In this document: piece by piece, positions 47,886 through 60,518 of the stretch
Numbering within the stretch: the first letter of the stretch is position 1
Layout of the letters: each line of letters opens with the position of its first letter
Source: Macrocybe gigantea
Lineage: Eukaryota; Basidiomycota; Agaricomycetes; Agaricales; Callistosporiaceae
Direction of reading: 5' to 3'
DNA: 64,000 nt
Assembly (NCBI GenBank): GCA_011319805.1
Contig: SJRY01000293.1
Coordinates: 346,979-410,978 of the forward strand
Program-made: the position numbers and the translations under genes
Notes under the pieces: generated by a model
Told to the model about the DNA's origin: nothing
Databases searched by the model: none
Seen by the model: only the letters and a program-made list of their open reading frames with translations

Positions 47886-50800
47886 ATGGCGCCGTGTATT
47901 CTCCCCACTCTCCTTCTCCTTCCGCTCGTTTTCGCAGCGACTGACTCTTCCTCATTCACCATTCCGAGCATCTCGGTTCCAGGTTCCACGAGTTCAAGCA
48001 GCACACTTAGTACCGCGTCTCTGCCGCCTACCTCAATACCCCAATCCATCTCGGTTTCTGTTCCCTCGACTTCGAGCTCCATCCCTAGCTCTTCCACGAC
48101 TGAGACCGTTAGCACAACGGACACGACAGTCTTTTCGTCATCTGCAGTCTCGTCCGTTCTTTCAAGCGCGAGCTCCGAAGTGTCGTCTTCTTCGGTATCG
48201 ACTCCAACTGCACCGGTCTCTACGTTCACGTTCTCCCCCTTCCCCACACCATCTCAATCTCCGGTGCCAGGTGTTTTCCCAGCCACTGACCCAAAATCTC
48301 CTCCACCGGTAGACTTCAGGTCCTTAGCTGTAACCTCTGTTGCCTAATTCCCAATCATTCCAGGTGAATTCCCCTTTGATACCGGATTTCGCTCCAGCAT
48401 GGGCTATTGCATATGCGAAAGCGAAAGCCAAGGTGAGCCTCTCCCACATGCACAAGCATTGGTACGACATAATGCCTTTTGTGCTTCTGCCTTGAACCAT
48501 GCAACTTCTATTCATTTTATTTTTATTCTTTTTTTCTTCGATGAACATTCATGGTTGGTGTTCATGGGGACGCGCGGGTGCTCTTTGCATGAAAGGAGTA
48601 GACCACATGCCTTTGAACGCTCTATTGCCATCGATGTACTGCTCGGTTGCGGCCACCATGGGTTCATCCCATGAGGCTAAGATCCATATGGAGCAATGAG
48701 CTTTACTCCGTCCAAAGCGCGCTCCACCTTGATCATTTTGGCCTAAAAGAAACGAATTTATCAGCTCACTATTACGTAGATTGCAGGATTCTCTCTAGAA
48801 GAAAAGGTGAATGTTACGACTGGTGTTGGTTGGACCAACGGCCGCTGCGTGGTAGGTTTTACATTAAATTTATGATTCGCGTTGTGCTCATGTGTTTTGC
48901 AAGGGCAATATTCCCACTGTTGAGCCTGCTTTCGGTCGTGGTTGGCCGGGCCTCTGCCTAGAGGTCCGTAAATGTCAATGCCAACGGTTTTGTGATTGGA
49001 ATGCTGATGCTGCTGACAGGATTCTCCCCTCGGCGTTCGGTTCGCCGATTTTATCACCGCATTCCCTACTGGTATCAATGCAGCTGCAACGTGAGTAGTT
49101 GACCTAAATGGAGCAGAACCTCCTACTGAAGCATCATCTCAGTTTCAACCGTCGGTTGATTCGCCTTCGGGGCCTCTTCATGGGGCTAGAGCATGTTGGC
49201 AAGGGTGTCAACGTTGCTCTTGGTCCGATGATGAATATGGGTCGCGTGGCCCAAGGCGGTCGCAACTGGGAAGGTTTTGGTGCTGATCCGTTCCTCACGG
49301 GAGAGGCAGCCTACGAGACCATCCTCGGCATGCAAGCAGGTGGCGTGCAGGCATGCGCCAAGCATCTCATTAATAAGTGCGCCATTCCAATTCATTCCAC
49401 TCGGACCCAACTAATCTCCGCAAAGTGAGCAAGAGATCAAGAGAACGGAGGAGACATCTGAAGTGGATGATCGCACACAGCATGAAGTTTACGCTCATCC
49501 TTTCTTGAAGAGCATTCTTGCCGGTGTCGCGAGCGTCATGTGCAGCTACAGTACGTCCTTTGTCTTCGTTACTATCACTCTTTGCTAACATCTTTTTCAG
49601 ATCAGATTAATGGCACCTATGCATGTGAAAATGACAAAGTCATGAATGATATTGTCAAACGTGAATACGGATTTCAAGGCTGTGAGTAGCATCTCCTGCG
49701 CACTCTCTAACGCCTAGCTCAGATTGGAACATTAGACATCATGTCGGACTGGCAGGCGTAAGGGCCTTCCTTTCTACAGATGCTTCCACCTTTCTCAGCC
49801 TTCTCTAGAACCCATTCGACTCTATCTGTAATGACAGGACTTGACGTAAGTGCTTGGCAGTGACATTGTCGTAGTTCTGTATGTTGATTCGAATCACTTC
49901 ATCAGATGACCATGCCTGGTAATGCCGCACGCGTCTTAAGTCCGGCAGAACATTCACTCACATGGCATCCATAGGGGACATCACGTTCGGCTCTGGAGAT
50001 TCGTATTTTGGAGGCAACCTCACGGCATACGTGCAAAATGGCACTATCCCCGAGTCTCGATTGGATGACATGGGTGAGCATGCTCAATGTTTAAGCCTAA
50101 GTGATACCTTTTTGACTTCGAATCTGTTTCACTGTACATTACGCAAAGTCACGCGCATCGTTGCGGCATGGTATTTCCTGCACCAAGACAACCCTGCGTT
50201 CCCTCCAACCAACTTTGACGCGTTCCGACCCGACTCGGAGGAGGTGAACGAGCATGTCGACGTACAGGACGATCACTACAAGCTCGTCAGAGAAATGGGC
50301 GCCGCTAGCACCGTCCTCCTGAAGAATGTGGACAATGCACTCCCGCTCAAGAAGCCCAGGAGTGTTGTGCTGCTTGGCAGCGACGCAGGTCCAGGCAGAA
50401 TTGGGCCTAACCAGTTTAGCGATCAGGTGCGTGATCCTGTTTTGGGTCATTGTCATTACTCATGCATGGTCGTGGTCTTCTTTGTCTTAGGGCGGTAACG
50501 ATGGTGTTCTGGCTATGGGATGGGGATCTGGTACTGCAAACTTTACTTATCTGGTATCGGTGCGGTGTTTCACTTCTTTTTCTACCTTTTCCAACCTAAG
50601 CGCTTGTCATTTAGCCTTTAGAAGCTTTCCAAAGACGCGCGAGGCTGGACCGGACCTCCGTCTCATGGTTCTTGGATGACTTCAACCTTGCAAGAGCTGG
50701 CAACGTCGCGAGGAAAAAGTCAGCGGCTATCGTGTTCATTAACTCGGACTCTGGAGAGGAATACATCACTGTCGACGGAAATCCCGGCGACAGGTGTTAG

Positions 50801-51955
50801 CTAGGTCATTTACAGGATATTGCCCGTTCCGATGAGACGACATCGCAGGAAAAACTTGACAGCTTGGCATGGAGGTGACAATCTTGTCCTGGCCGTCGCG
50901 GCACAGAACAACAACACCATGGTTGTTGTTCACAGCGTGGGCCCATTGATTCTGGAGCCCTGGATCGAGCATCCCAACGTTACCGCCGTGCGTCCCATCT
51001 TCTGCACGCATGTCCACTTCTTGCTGAAAGAACACAGGTTCTTTGGGCCGGCGCCCCTGGCCAAGAGGCCGGCAACTCCCTGGTCGACGTACTTTATGGC
51101 GATTGGAATCCATCGGAAGGCTTCCATATACCATCGCCAAGCGAGCAGCAGATTATCCTGCTCAGTTGACCCAAGGAAACCAACCCATCATAACCATACC
51201 TTATACGGAAGGGTGAGCGTCAAGCACTAAAATTGAACTGCAGACATTCTGAGGGTTCGCATTGTTTTAGATTGGAAATTGACTATCGACACTTTGATGC
51301 TGTGCGTAGCTCGAAGATCTTATTGTATGCGGACATAGCTAATGTTTGACTACAGAAAACCATCACTCCCCGCTTCGAATTCGGATTCGGCCTAAGTTAC
51401 ACTAAATTTAGCTACAGCAATCTTCATATCTCGAGGATCCCTAGTCCAGATCATACTCAATCTGAGCTTGAACGCGCGTGGGACGCGTTCAAGCCGAGTC
51501 CGCGCGACCAGGGCTCTTCTGTCGCATTATGGTATACATGTCTGAAGGTTGCAATGATCCATCTGCTGATTCTCAGTGATGTACAGGTTGCACAGACCTG
51601 CCTTCAAGGTGACGTTTGATGTCAAGAACATTGGGCCCGTATTTGGCGGTGATGTACGACTAGGCGGCGTTCCTTGGATCGGCATCGTTCGTTGATATTT
51701 TTCTTCTCACTACAGATCCCACAATTGTACCTGAACATGCCAGCGTCTTCTGGCGAGCCACCTTCGATCCTGAGAGGCTTTAACAACGTCGAAGTGGCGC
51801 CAGGCGAGAAAAAAACAGTGACGATCAACCTCTCTCGGTATGATCTGTCGATCTGGGATGTCGTTGCTCAAGGATGGCGGAAGCCCAAGGGCACCATTGG
51901 CGTGACTATTGGTGCGAGCAGCCGCGATGCTCGCCTGCATGGACGCATCCCGTAA
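47886..51955 (+). CDS. Secreted beta-glucosidase, glycoside hydrolase family 3 (copy A)
   Basis: Hydrolyses cellobiose and other beta-glucosides at the end of cellulose breakdown. Twenty-one exons, including one of only 13 nt (49906-49918). One base is missing near 51115-51119 (Ser-Gly-Arg-Leu-Pro in the family); restoring it closes the frame at 884 residues. Signal peptide residues 1-18, then an unusual Ser/Thr-rich spacer of about 110 residues. The first GH3 domain has [41 protein letters not shown] and the nucleophile Asp in IMSDWQA. The second domain has VLLKN, GSDAG and HSVGP. The C-terminal fibronectin-like domain includes [11 protein letters not shown] and PQLYLNMP, ending DARLHGRIP. 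The intron 48433-48779 is 347 nt, several times longer than the others. The gene is a tandem partner of copy B on the same strand. Confidence 0.93.
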
Positions 51956-52843
51956 AGCCTCGAAACATTCCGCATTGCGTGATGTTTAATTATACCCTAT
52001 TCCAGCCACCGAAAGAAAGAAGATTCCCTCCCTTTTCTTGGCACGATTCATGATGCAGAATACCAGAATCCTTTGGTTGTATGACCATCGCATTTTGGAC
52101 ATGAACTTGTTGAATGTACTTGTTTTGTGTGCAGTTGTTTATACCTCATCCTCATGTCGATGCTCTTACACTTGTGCGCTTGCTTTGGTGGTGTTGTACC
52201 ACATATGTGCGGTAAATGAGCATTTGCTTTCGAACCTTCGAATTCGAAGATTCCACCTTTTCCAAAACTCACCATTAATGGCACATCTGGCAAATCCACA
52301 TGACGTTGGAGTCGTAGGACTTTGTTTTATTTTCAAACTTCCGACGGAACCCTCACCGACTCATTTCTCCCATAAATATAGCCAGCAGACCTGGACGACT
52401 GACATGCGCTTGGTAAGCGCATATTCTTCCATGGCCAGCGAGACTTGGACAGGCTCTCAGCTGATCAGCAAGAATGCCAAACTTCCATTGATAAACGTCT
52501 TCCAAACGCCGGTGTTCCATGAGGCGATGGGATGCCGCAGGAAAAAAGTGCTCTATGAATGGATTCCTATCTCGTTGACTCAAAGACGTTGACGTATCCA
52601 TATCGTGGAATGCCAGGACTGGGTTGTCGTACTGAATCATGGGACTTGCGTCACCTGAGCGAACCTCGCTTTCCCCCCACTGCAAACTTAGCACGTCGCT
52701 GCTATATGGGCCCTTACGCCCGTACACGTACGAAGCGCCTGGAGAAGCCAGCATGCCAAGCGATTCCTCCGTGGTAAAAAGGACTCATAAACTCAAAGGA
52801 CTCGCATCCCGAGCAAATGTGAAATCGCCTTAGCGTGTTCACC
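51956..52843. other. Intergenic between GH3 copies
   Basis: 888 bp. It should hold the copy A 3' UTR and copy B promoter. No TATA box close to copy B, no gene, no repeat recognised. Confidence 0.5.
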
Positions 52844-55800
52844 ATGCTCCGTAGGCCTTTCTTCGTGATAATGGCGGCCCTGCTGCCGCCAGCTCTGTCG
52901 CAGAGTGCCGAGTCTACGTCGGCCGAATCTAGCGCCTCCAACGCCGCGTCGCGGTCCTTCTCTTCGACAACCTCTGGTCCACCGGCTACTGCCTCAGTCG
53001 TTTCGACTGCCGCTAGCCACTTATCTTCCGTCGAACAAACCAGTTCTTTGTTATCTGGTATCAGCACTGCTAGTTCTTTCGCGTCCGTTATACCGCCTTC
53101 CCAGGTTCCGATTCCGGACATTTTCCCTTCCATCAATCCGAAGGGTCCTCCATCGGTAGACGACTCGATGAACATTGTTCCAGATTTCTCCCCTGCATGG
53201 GAGGCTGCTTATGCTAAAGCCAGAGCCAAAGTAACCTCACCACTTCCATGTTGATATAAAAGATCACATCGTTCATGTTCTGCATTCCAGATCGCTGCGT
53301 TCAGTCTTGATGAACTGGTCAGTGTCACGACAGGTGTAGAGTCCACTGGTTTCCTCGGACGTTGTGTTGTGAGTTCACCGTGATATATATCACAAGCAGG
53401 ACAAATCATATAAATTAACAAGGGCAATATTCCGTCCATTGAACCGATCAATGGACGAGGTTGGCCAGGATTATGTCTAGAGGTGAGTCGACAATTTGCT
53501 TCTCCATAATAAGCCGCTTTCCATGAACACTGCGTTCTCTTAGGATTCCCCACTCGGCGTCCGCCTCGCAGATTTCGTTACGGCCTTTCCTACGGGTATC
53601 AATGCTGCAGCAACGTAAGCCCAAAACGACATTGCGTACTCATTAAAAATGACCATTTGCAGCTTCAACCGCACAATGATTCGCCTCCGTGGACTTTTCA
53701 TGGGGAGAGAGCACAAGGGAAAAGGTGTTAATGTTGCTTTGGGCCCAATGATGAACCTTGCCCGTGTTGCAGAAGCGGGCAGGAACTTCGAAGGCTTTGG
53801 TGAAGATCCGTTCCTCGCCGGAGAAGGTAAGAGAACAAACACCACATCAATGATCGAGTGTTGACAAATTTCTGCTCATCCAGCGTCGTATGAAACAATT
53901 CTAGGAATGCAAAGTGGTGGCGTACAGGCATGCGCGAAGCATTTTATAGACAAGTGAGATTGTTGCGTTCTGATACCGGGGTGACTTATTTTGTCGAGAT
54001 AGTGAACAAGAGCACGCTCGCACAACATCGTCTTCCAATGTTGACGATCGAACGCAACACGAAGTCTATGCACAACCTTTCTTGCGAAGCGTCATGGCCG
54101 GTACCACATCGATTATGTGCAGCTATAGTGAGCACCACTGTCTCCCTCACCGCGAAATTAGGTCTTAACACATCTTCAGACCTTATCAACAATACATATG
54201 CTTGCGAGAACGATAAAACTCTGAACGATATTCTGAAGCGTGAATTTGGTTTTCGAGGATGTACGTTGAATGTTAATACCCCTCGACTAGCCCCGTACTT
54301 AGTTATCAACCCCAGATGTTATGTCCGATTGGGGAGCGTTAGTATTAATTGGTTTCGTGGCCGATCGAGACGCATCGAATTGACGAGATTCTAGTACTCA
54401 TTCCACCCTGTCCGCGGCAGCAGGCCTTGATGTAAGATAAATCTCTCACTCTGTCCGAACCAATGATCTGAGCCCACACTTAGATGACGATGCCAGGAAA
54501 CATCGGCAGAGGACCGGGGTCATTTTTTGGCGGAAACCTTACTAGTGCGGTCCAAAACGGTTTGATATCGCAAGACCGCGTGAAGGAAATGGCGGTAAGC
54601 CTACACAAGTACGGGAACTTCAGAGTCACTAAACTGTTGGTGGATATCTAGACGCGAATATTAGCAGGGTGGTATTTCTTAAATCAAGATTCCCCATCCT
54701 ACCCGGCAGTCAACTTCAACGGCAATTCCCCTGCTGATGAAGCAACGAACGAACACATCGATGTTCAAGACGACCATTTCCAACTCGTCAGAGAGATGGG
54801 CGCCGCAAGCATAGTGCTGTTGAAAAACGAGCGTGGTGCATTGCCTTTGAAACGTCCGCGAAGCATTCTGTTGGCTGGCAGCGATGCTGGCCCCGCACGG
54901 ATAGCTGGCCCCAATGAATTCAGAGACCAGGGCGGGAATGATGGCATTCTCGCTATGGGCGGGGGAAGCGGGTCTGCACACGGGTATCATCCTTTGATTA
55001 ACACTGACTCCGTTTGGCAGCACGGTGAATTTAACATACTTGATCTCTGTGAGCTCTTTTCATGCGTTTACATTGTCGTAAATCTCTTATTAATTGCTCT
55101 TCAGCCTTACGAAGCTATCCAGAGGAGAGCAAGGCTAGACAGGACATCGATCTCTTGGATCTTTGACGACTTCAATATTGCTCGAGCAGGAAATATGGCT
55201 ATCGGTGTGTCGGCTGCAATAGTATTTGTCAACTCAGATTCCAGCGAAGGCAGCGACAGGCGAGTTTCTCGCTCATGTTCATAGAGAAGTAATCCCCATC
55301 CACAATAGAACGAACCTGACAGCATGGCATGGTGGCGATAATCTTATCCTCGCCGTTGCAGCTCAAAACAAGAACACAATCGTGGTAGTTCACAGTGTCG
55401 GACAACTTATCGTAGAGCCTTGGATTGACCACCCCAACGTCACCGCTGTATGTTTCTTTCCACGATTCACAGCTCGGATAGACTAAGTGTGCCTTTGCAG
55501 GTGTTGTGGGCAGGTGCTCCCGGCCAAGAGGCAGGGAATTCCATCACAGACGTTCTGTACGGCGATTGGAACCCGACCGGAAGATTGCCTTATACTATCG
55601 CCAAGCGATTGGAGGACTATCCCGCACAGGTTGTCCCAGGAAGTGGAACTGCAACCGATCCGTTACCTATACCATATACAGAGGGGTGCGCTTGAACCAG
55701 CATGCAGATCACGACGATTATTTATGTGCGCTGCCTATAGCCTTTTGATCGGCTATCGAGCCTTCGATGCAGTGAGTCGTCATTTGGCCTCAGTTGAAGC

Positions 55801-56423
55801 GCATTCATAGACAGGGCCTCGGCAGCGAAACATCAGCCCGCGGTTTGAATTTGGATTCGGGCTTAGCTACACGACCTTCGCATATAGCAACCTTCGCATC
55901 TCGAAAATCCACAGTCCTCCGAATGCTCAGACGAACTTGGAACAAAGTTGGGACGCTGGCGAGGCAAGTCCCATGACAGTGGGGTCATCAACAGCTCTAT
56001 GGTAAACTGCTCCTATCAACTGTCAAAGCAGCCTACCTGATTCGTCGACATGCAGGTTGCATCGCCCTGCTTACCGAGTTACTTTTAATGTTCAGAATAC
56101 AGGCTCAGTTGCAGGAGGAGAGGTCAGTCAATGTTTTGCTGGGGACTTTTCGGCCTTGCTGAGAACGTTTGCAATTCCAGATTCCGCAACTCTATGTCCA
56201 AATGCCGCCTTCAGTCGGAGAGCCTCCTTCGATGCTGAAGGGATTTACTGGTGTTCACCTCGCACCGGGCCAGAGGAAGGCGGTGACGATTAACCTGTCT
56301 CGTCATTCTCTGTCGATATGGGACGTCGTCCATCAAGGTTGGAGAAAGCCTGAAGGCACGATTAACATCGCGATCGGCGCAAGTTCTCGAGATTTTCGAT
56401 TACATGGGTCAATTCCCGTTTAG
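52844..56423 (+). CDS. Secreted beta-glucosidase, glycoside hydrolase family 3 (copy B)
   Basis: Paralogue of the gene at 47886-51955 and intact: nineteen exons give 853 residues with a closed frame. It has a signal peptide ([17 protein letters not shown]), then a Ser/Thr-rich spacer. The GH3 core contains [37 protein letters not shown], the nucleophile in VMSDWGA, and [16 protein letters not shown]. The C-terminal domain has [11 protein letters not shown] and ends RLHGSIPV. Most intron positions match copy A; copy B lacks the introns inside TMPG and DQGG and gains one at AGE/ASY. The intron 55260-55308 has a GC donor (GCGAGT). Just before it a loop of about nine residues present in copy A (around EYITVDGNP) is absent. 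The exon end at 55011 is the least certain join. Confidence 0.94.
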
Positions 56424-56470
56424 TCCTGTCACAGTGACAGATGTACGGATGGGAAGGTCAGGATATAGTA

Positions 56471-57697
56471 TTAAATTGGAAGGTCCTCTTTCATGTGCAG
56501 AACTCGGCCTAGACGGTAGTGAGAACATGAACGGCTCCTAAAAACTAAAAGGAAATTACCTTCAACACCGCCGGTTATCATCAAGACTTCGCCCGTGACA
56601 TGACCAGATATGACGGGAGACGACAGGACAACGATTTGACCGGCTACGTCACTGGGTGCCCCAATTTTCTTGAGTGGGTTGCTGCCAAGTGGAGCGGTAT
56701 CAACAAAAGACAACATCCAGTGAACAAAGATAATGCTCACGTTGCCAAAGCTTGATAGGCGACGAAGGGATTCTTCAATGATTCCTCCGCCATAGGCTAC
56801 GGATCCGGATATGAAAGTCAGCGATTGCCGTCATTGCCGACATTCGGTAAAACACTGACTGTTACAATCCAACTGGGGCCTATCGCGTTAACACGGCCTC
56901 TCGGAGCGATTTTCACAATTTCGTTTTTGAGAGACAATGTCAACCCGTACATCATTGCTTGGATGGAAATGGTCGTTTGAGAGGGAGCGGTAAAAAAACA
57001 AGACAGCAACGGCGTACCACTCTTTGAAGATGCGTAGTCAGCGTGTCCGGCCTCTCCTAAGAATTGCACCTCTGCATGAGTTGAATACTCGAAAGCGGAA
57101 CAAAGAACGCATCTGTACCGATCTTTCCAGCGTTACTGCCGATCAAAATGATGCAGGCACAGTTTTTCTGTTCTTCGGAAGCAGACCTGAGGCCTCTCAA
57201 GAATTCTCTCGCAACCAAAAACGTCGAGTTCAAATTGACATCCATGGTTCTCTTCCATCTCTCGAGAGACATGTCGACGAGGGGCACGTCCTCCGGCGGG
57301 CTCACGGCATGATTAATGACCACGACCTGGACGGGACCGAAAGACTCGGTCGCGTTGGCAAACAAGCGGACTACGTCATCTTCCAGAACGAGATTGCCGC
57401 CGATCGCTCGAGTCTTTTGCGGCCCGTACTCTTTCAGCAGAGGCTGTAGTGACTGATTGTTCGAGTTGAAGTGGCCAGTGACTCTGGCACCTTGCCCTAT
57501 GTAGAGATCGGGTTAGGTATCTTCGGATAACAGCCCGCATTCGATTTTTCGCAAACTTAGAAAGAGTGAAGCCGTTGCTAGACCGATACCACCGCTTGCG
57601 CCTAAAGTTTCAGACCGTCCGTTGTTATGTGCTCGCCTTCATCACGGAGAAACTTGCCTGTGACGAGAACATGCACATCCTTGAGCCCGAGGTCCAT
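56471..57697 (-). CDS. Short-chain dehydrogenase/reductase
   Basis: NAD(P)-dependent oxidoreductase of the classical SDR type; substrate unknown. Eight exons (57697-57658, 57601-57557, 57496-57119, 57071-57018, 56957-56860, 56797-56742, 56681-56560, 56508-56471) give 276 residues with a closed frame. Cofactor loop TGASGGIGLA, NHAV, the catalytic Ser in LIGSNAGKIGE, and the Tyr/Lys pair in YASSK are all present. IAPRGRVNAIGPSW and GHVTGEVLMITGG complete the fold. The first intron has a GC donor (GCAAGT) that splits TG from ASGGIG. The gene ends 48 bp from the stop of GH3 copy B and is convergent with it. Confidence 0.92.
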
Positions 57698-58221
57698 GGG
57701 AGGCGGTTGAAGAGGGTAGAAGCGTAGCGTGGAACACTATCCAATCTTATCATCAATACATCACGTGATAGCATGGGAGGCGCGAATGTCCCATTTTTCT
57801 GATCCTGGAAAACATTGGCGTTCCTTTGTCGTTAAACTGATCCCAACATTAATCTGTGGCATGGACCGCGAACGGAAGACAGAAGACTGGCTGCCTGTCT
57901 GAATGGTTGGAGCGAATGTGCATGCAAAGCTGGCTGACAATTGAAAGGCCTTTTAGGAAATCGAACAGTGGCCCATTGTCCATAACCGCGAATTCACATC
58001 AGTCCACTGGCCACGCAAAGCGGAACCTATAGGCGGCAGCCGAGCGAGTCTGTGGACCATCAGGACAATGTCAGGTTGAAATCTCTGTCTTTTTCGTTAA
58101 TTGAACGGCCACGTGTCAGTTCAAACTCCGCTGTATTATAAAGAACCCGGTTCAAGGGTACAAGTTCAACTTGTCGGCACTTGTCTCAGTGCTTAAATCC
58201 TCGTCCCATCGTTCTCAAAAA
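57698..58221. promoter_or_regulatory. Divergent promoter SDR/UBE2S with E-boxes and TATA box
   Basis: 524 bp. A TCACGTGA palindrome at 57761-57768 lies 64 bp upstream of the SDR start. A CACGTG at 58110-58115 and a TATAAA at 58137-58142 lie 107 and 80 bp upstream of the UBE2S start. Assignments are by position only. Confidence 0.45.
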
Positions 58222-59281
58222 ATGGTGCGTCCGAGTGTTGCACATTGACCGCCCTGTTCACGATTGCTCTTTTTTTCAGGCAGTCTCACCTGTAGTTATG
58301 CGTCGCCTGATGCGTGAGCTGACGGAGCTGAGGACTAACCCGCCCGAAGGCATCCGCATCCAAACTAGTGACGAAGACATGTTGGATGTCACTGGAATCA
58401 TCCAGGGTCCAGGTTCGTGTCTTATTGCATAGCTTAACAAATCCCGGTTGTATTGATTGATGCCTTTGCATGACAGAGGGGACACCCTACGCCGGAGGCT
58501 ATTTCAAAGTGAAATTCAAGTTCACGGAGGAATTCCCAACTGCACCTCCAAAATGCACGTCACCATCCGATTTTTAATTGATCGCGTGCTGACGTTGTGA
58601 AATTAAGGCTGGTTTGCTACGAAGATTTTCCACCCGAACGTATCAAGTTCTGGTGAAATTTGCGTCAACACGCTGAAGAAAGACTGGCAATCGTCCTACG
58701 GCATCGGACACATACTGGTGACTGTGAAATGTCTCTTAATCTATCCCAACCCGGAATCCGCGCTCGATGAGGAGGCAGGCAAGCTGTTGTTAGAGGATTA
58801 CTCAAGCTATTGTGACAGGGCGAAACTGATCACAAGCGTCCATGCCACCCCTCGCGCCCGGCCTGCGGAGTTTGACACGCCCTCGGCATCGTCAAGTAAA
58901 GCGCCCTCAGCGGCTGCCTCGACTTCTTCCACTTCGTCGCTAAAAAGTATGAGTCTACTTACTCCTACTCTGACGCCCGCGTCTTCAGTGCAAACGCCTC
59001 CCATGCCCGTCGTCACGCGAAAATCTGTGTCTCCAGCGCCTCCGACTCCTGGCTTGAAGCTATCACCAGCAAATGACAAGGATGCGAACAAAGAGAGACA
59101 CCCCTCTCCTTCGCCGCTTAGTACAGCCGACTCAAACGTGGACGCAAAGCTGGTTGCTCCAGTCGGCCTGGGCATTGTTTCGTCTGCCACCAGCGGTGGA
59201 ACCAAGGCCGTTAAACGAGCAGCAACGGGAGCGGCAGCTACAGGCGCGGAGAAGAGGAAGAAGGCACTCAAAAGGCTATAG
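58222..59281 (+). CDS. Ubiquitin-conjugating enzyme E2, UBE2S type
   Basis: E2 that in animals extends K11-linked chains for the anaphase-promoting complex. Exons 58222-58224, 58280-58412, 58477-58554 and 58608-59281 give 295 residues with a closed frame. The first coding exon is the start codon alone. The UBC fold shows [37 protein letters not shown] and the active-site Cys in [30 protein letters not shown] is typical of UBE2S. A long low-complexity linker leads to a basic C-terminus ending KKALKRL, resembling the Leu-Arg tail by which UBE2S binds the APC/C. The intron 58555-58607 seems to use a GC donor (GCACGT) after AAAT; this is a weak site and the join (Lys-Cys-Trp-Phe) is less sure than the rest. 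Confidence 0.88.
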
Positions 59282-60518
59282 CAGGAACAGGGGTTCCAGT
59301 TGAGGTTTTGCCGCTTTATTCCCTCATCATAGGTAGGATACCATTAGCTGTCTTTTCGTGGCCGATGTTCCCTGTATAACTGTATGTAAAATATGTATAA
59401 TGCGGATTGTTATTATGTGGTGCATTGTACTCGTCCGACTCTTTTGGAACACGGAGATGTTGCATGGGAGGTCTCCTGCCTAATCCAACCAAATGTGTCA
59501 GTGATGACTGTTTGACAACTTTTCCACCACCTTGAACCCGAGAACCTGCCCTGACATTGCTGCATACATATTCAGTCTGCAAGAGCTTCCCCAGAGAGTA
59601 GTGTGCGTCGGGATTAATATGCGAACCGATCAGACTGGTGTGTTCGATCGCGGGGATTGACGCGTTCGTGGACGAAACAACTTTCAAACACGTGAACAGG
59701 AAACATCAAATTTACCAACTCGTGGCGCATCAAGAACTCGGGGACGAAGCTCGGTCACTGACGCGGACGGCCCAGTGTCTCGATGCAGAAACCGCATTGC
59801 GATGCACTTCGCTTAAAGTAATGGACACCCTAGGTCAGCAGAGCTGGAAAGAACCTAGCATAGTGACTTTGAATTCAAGCGCTGATTGAATGTTCGTCTC
59901 AGCTAACAGCACGGTATGGCCATCTTACCGGCTTATAGGACAATCCAAGGCTACGCTGCTGGCCCGGAGATATACTCAATTTCCGTCCTCCACGACGCGG
60001 ACAATCAGATTGGCCCGGTTGCATAGTGAGTAAATGAGAATGTTTTGACGTATCTCAATCTGCTGGGCGAAAACTGACTGATCCGCATTAGTCCGTTCTG
60101 CAGAACTCCTGACGTTATTTTTTTATTCTGCGACCGCGACATACCGTATCGCGGCCTACGTGTACCTCGGCTTCAGACTGGAAAGAAGACAGACAGAATA
60201 GAGGGTTTATCGTCTGATTGTATGTCTAAATTGGAAGACATTGCACATGAATCAGAAGACCCCAGGTCAAGAACATCAGACATGGGACAAGGAAGCCTTC
60301 AGCGTCATTCCAATCTGATACGAAGCCAGCGCCGTATACATCCCCATGACCAAATAATTGTCACACATTCCCATGGGGACTTTGCGGAAGATCATGATGT
60401 ATTACTCAGGAGAGCGCTTGGACTGAGTAGGACTGCCAATTTCCCATAGGAGCAGACATAAAATGCTTACGAGCGACAGCATCTTAAATCCCCTAGCATT
60501 ATACACATCCACTAGAAG
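59282..60518. other. Intergenic, no supported gene
   Basis: 1.24 kb between the UBE2S-like and aldehyde dehydrogenase genes. The open stretch 59638-59889 (83 codons) has ordinary composition but no recognisable motif and no clean continuation. I see no repeat or RNA gene. Confidence 0.4.
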
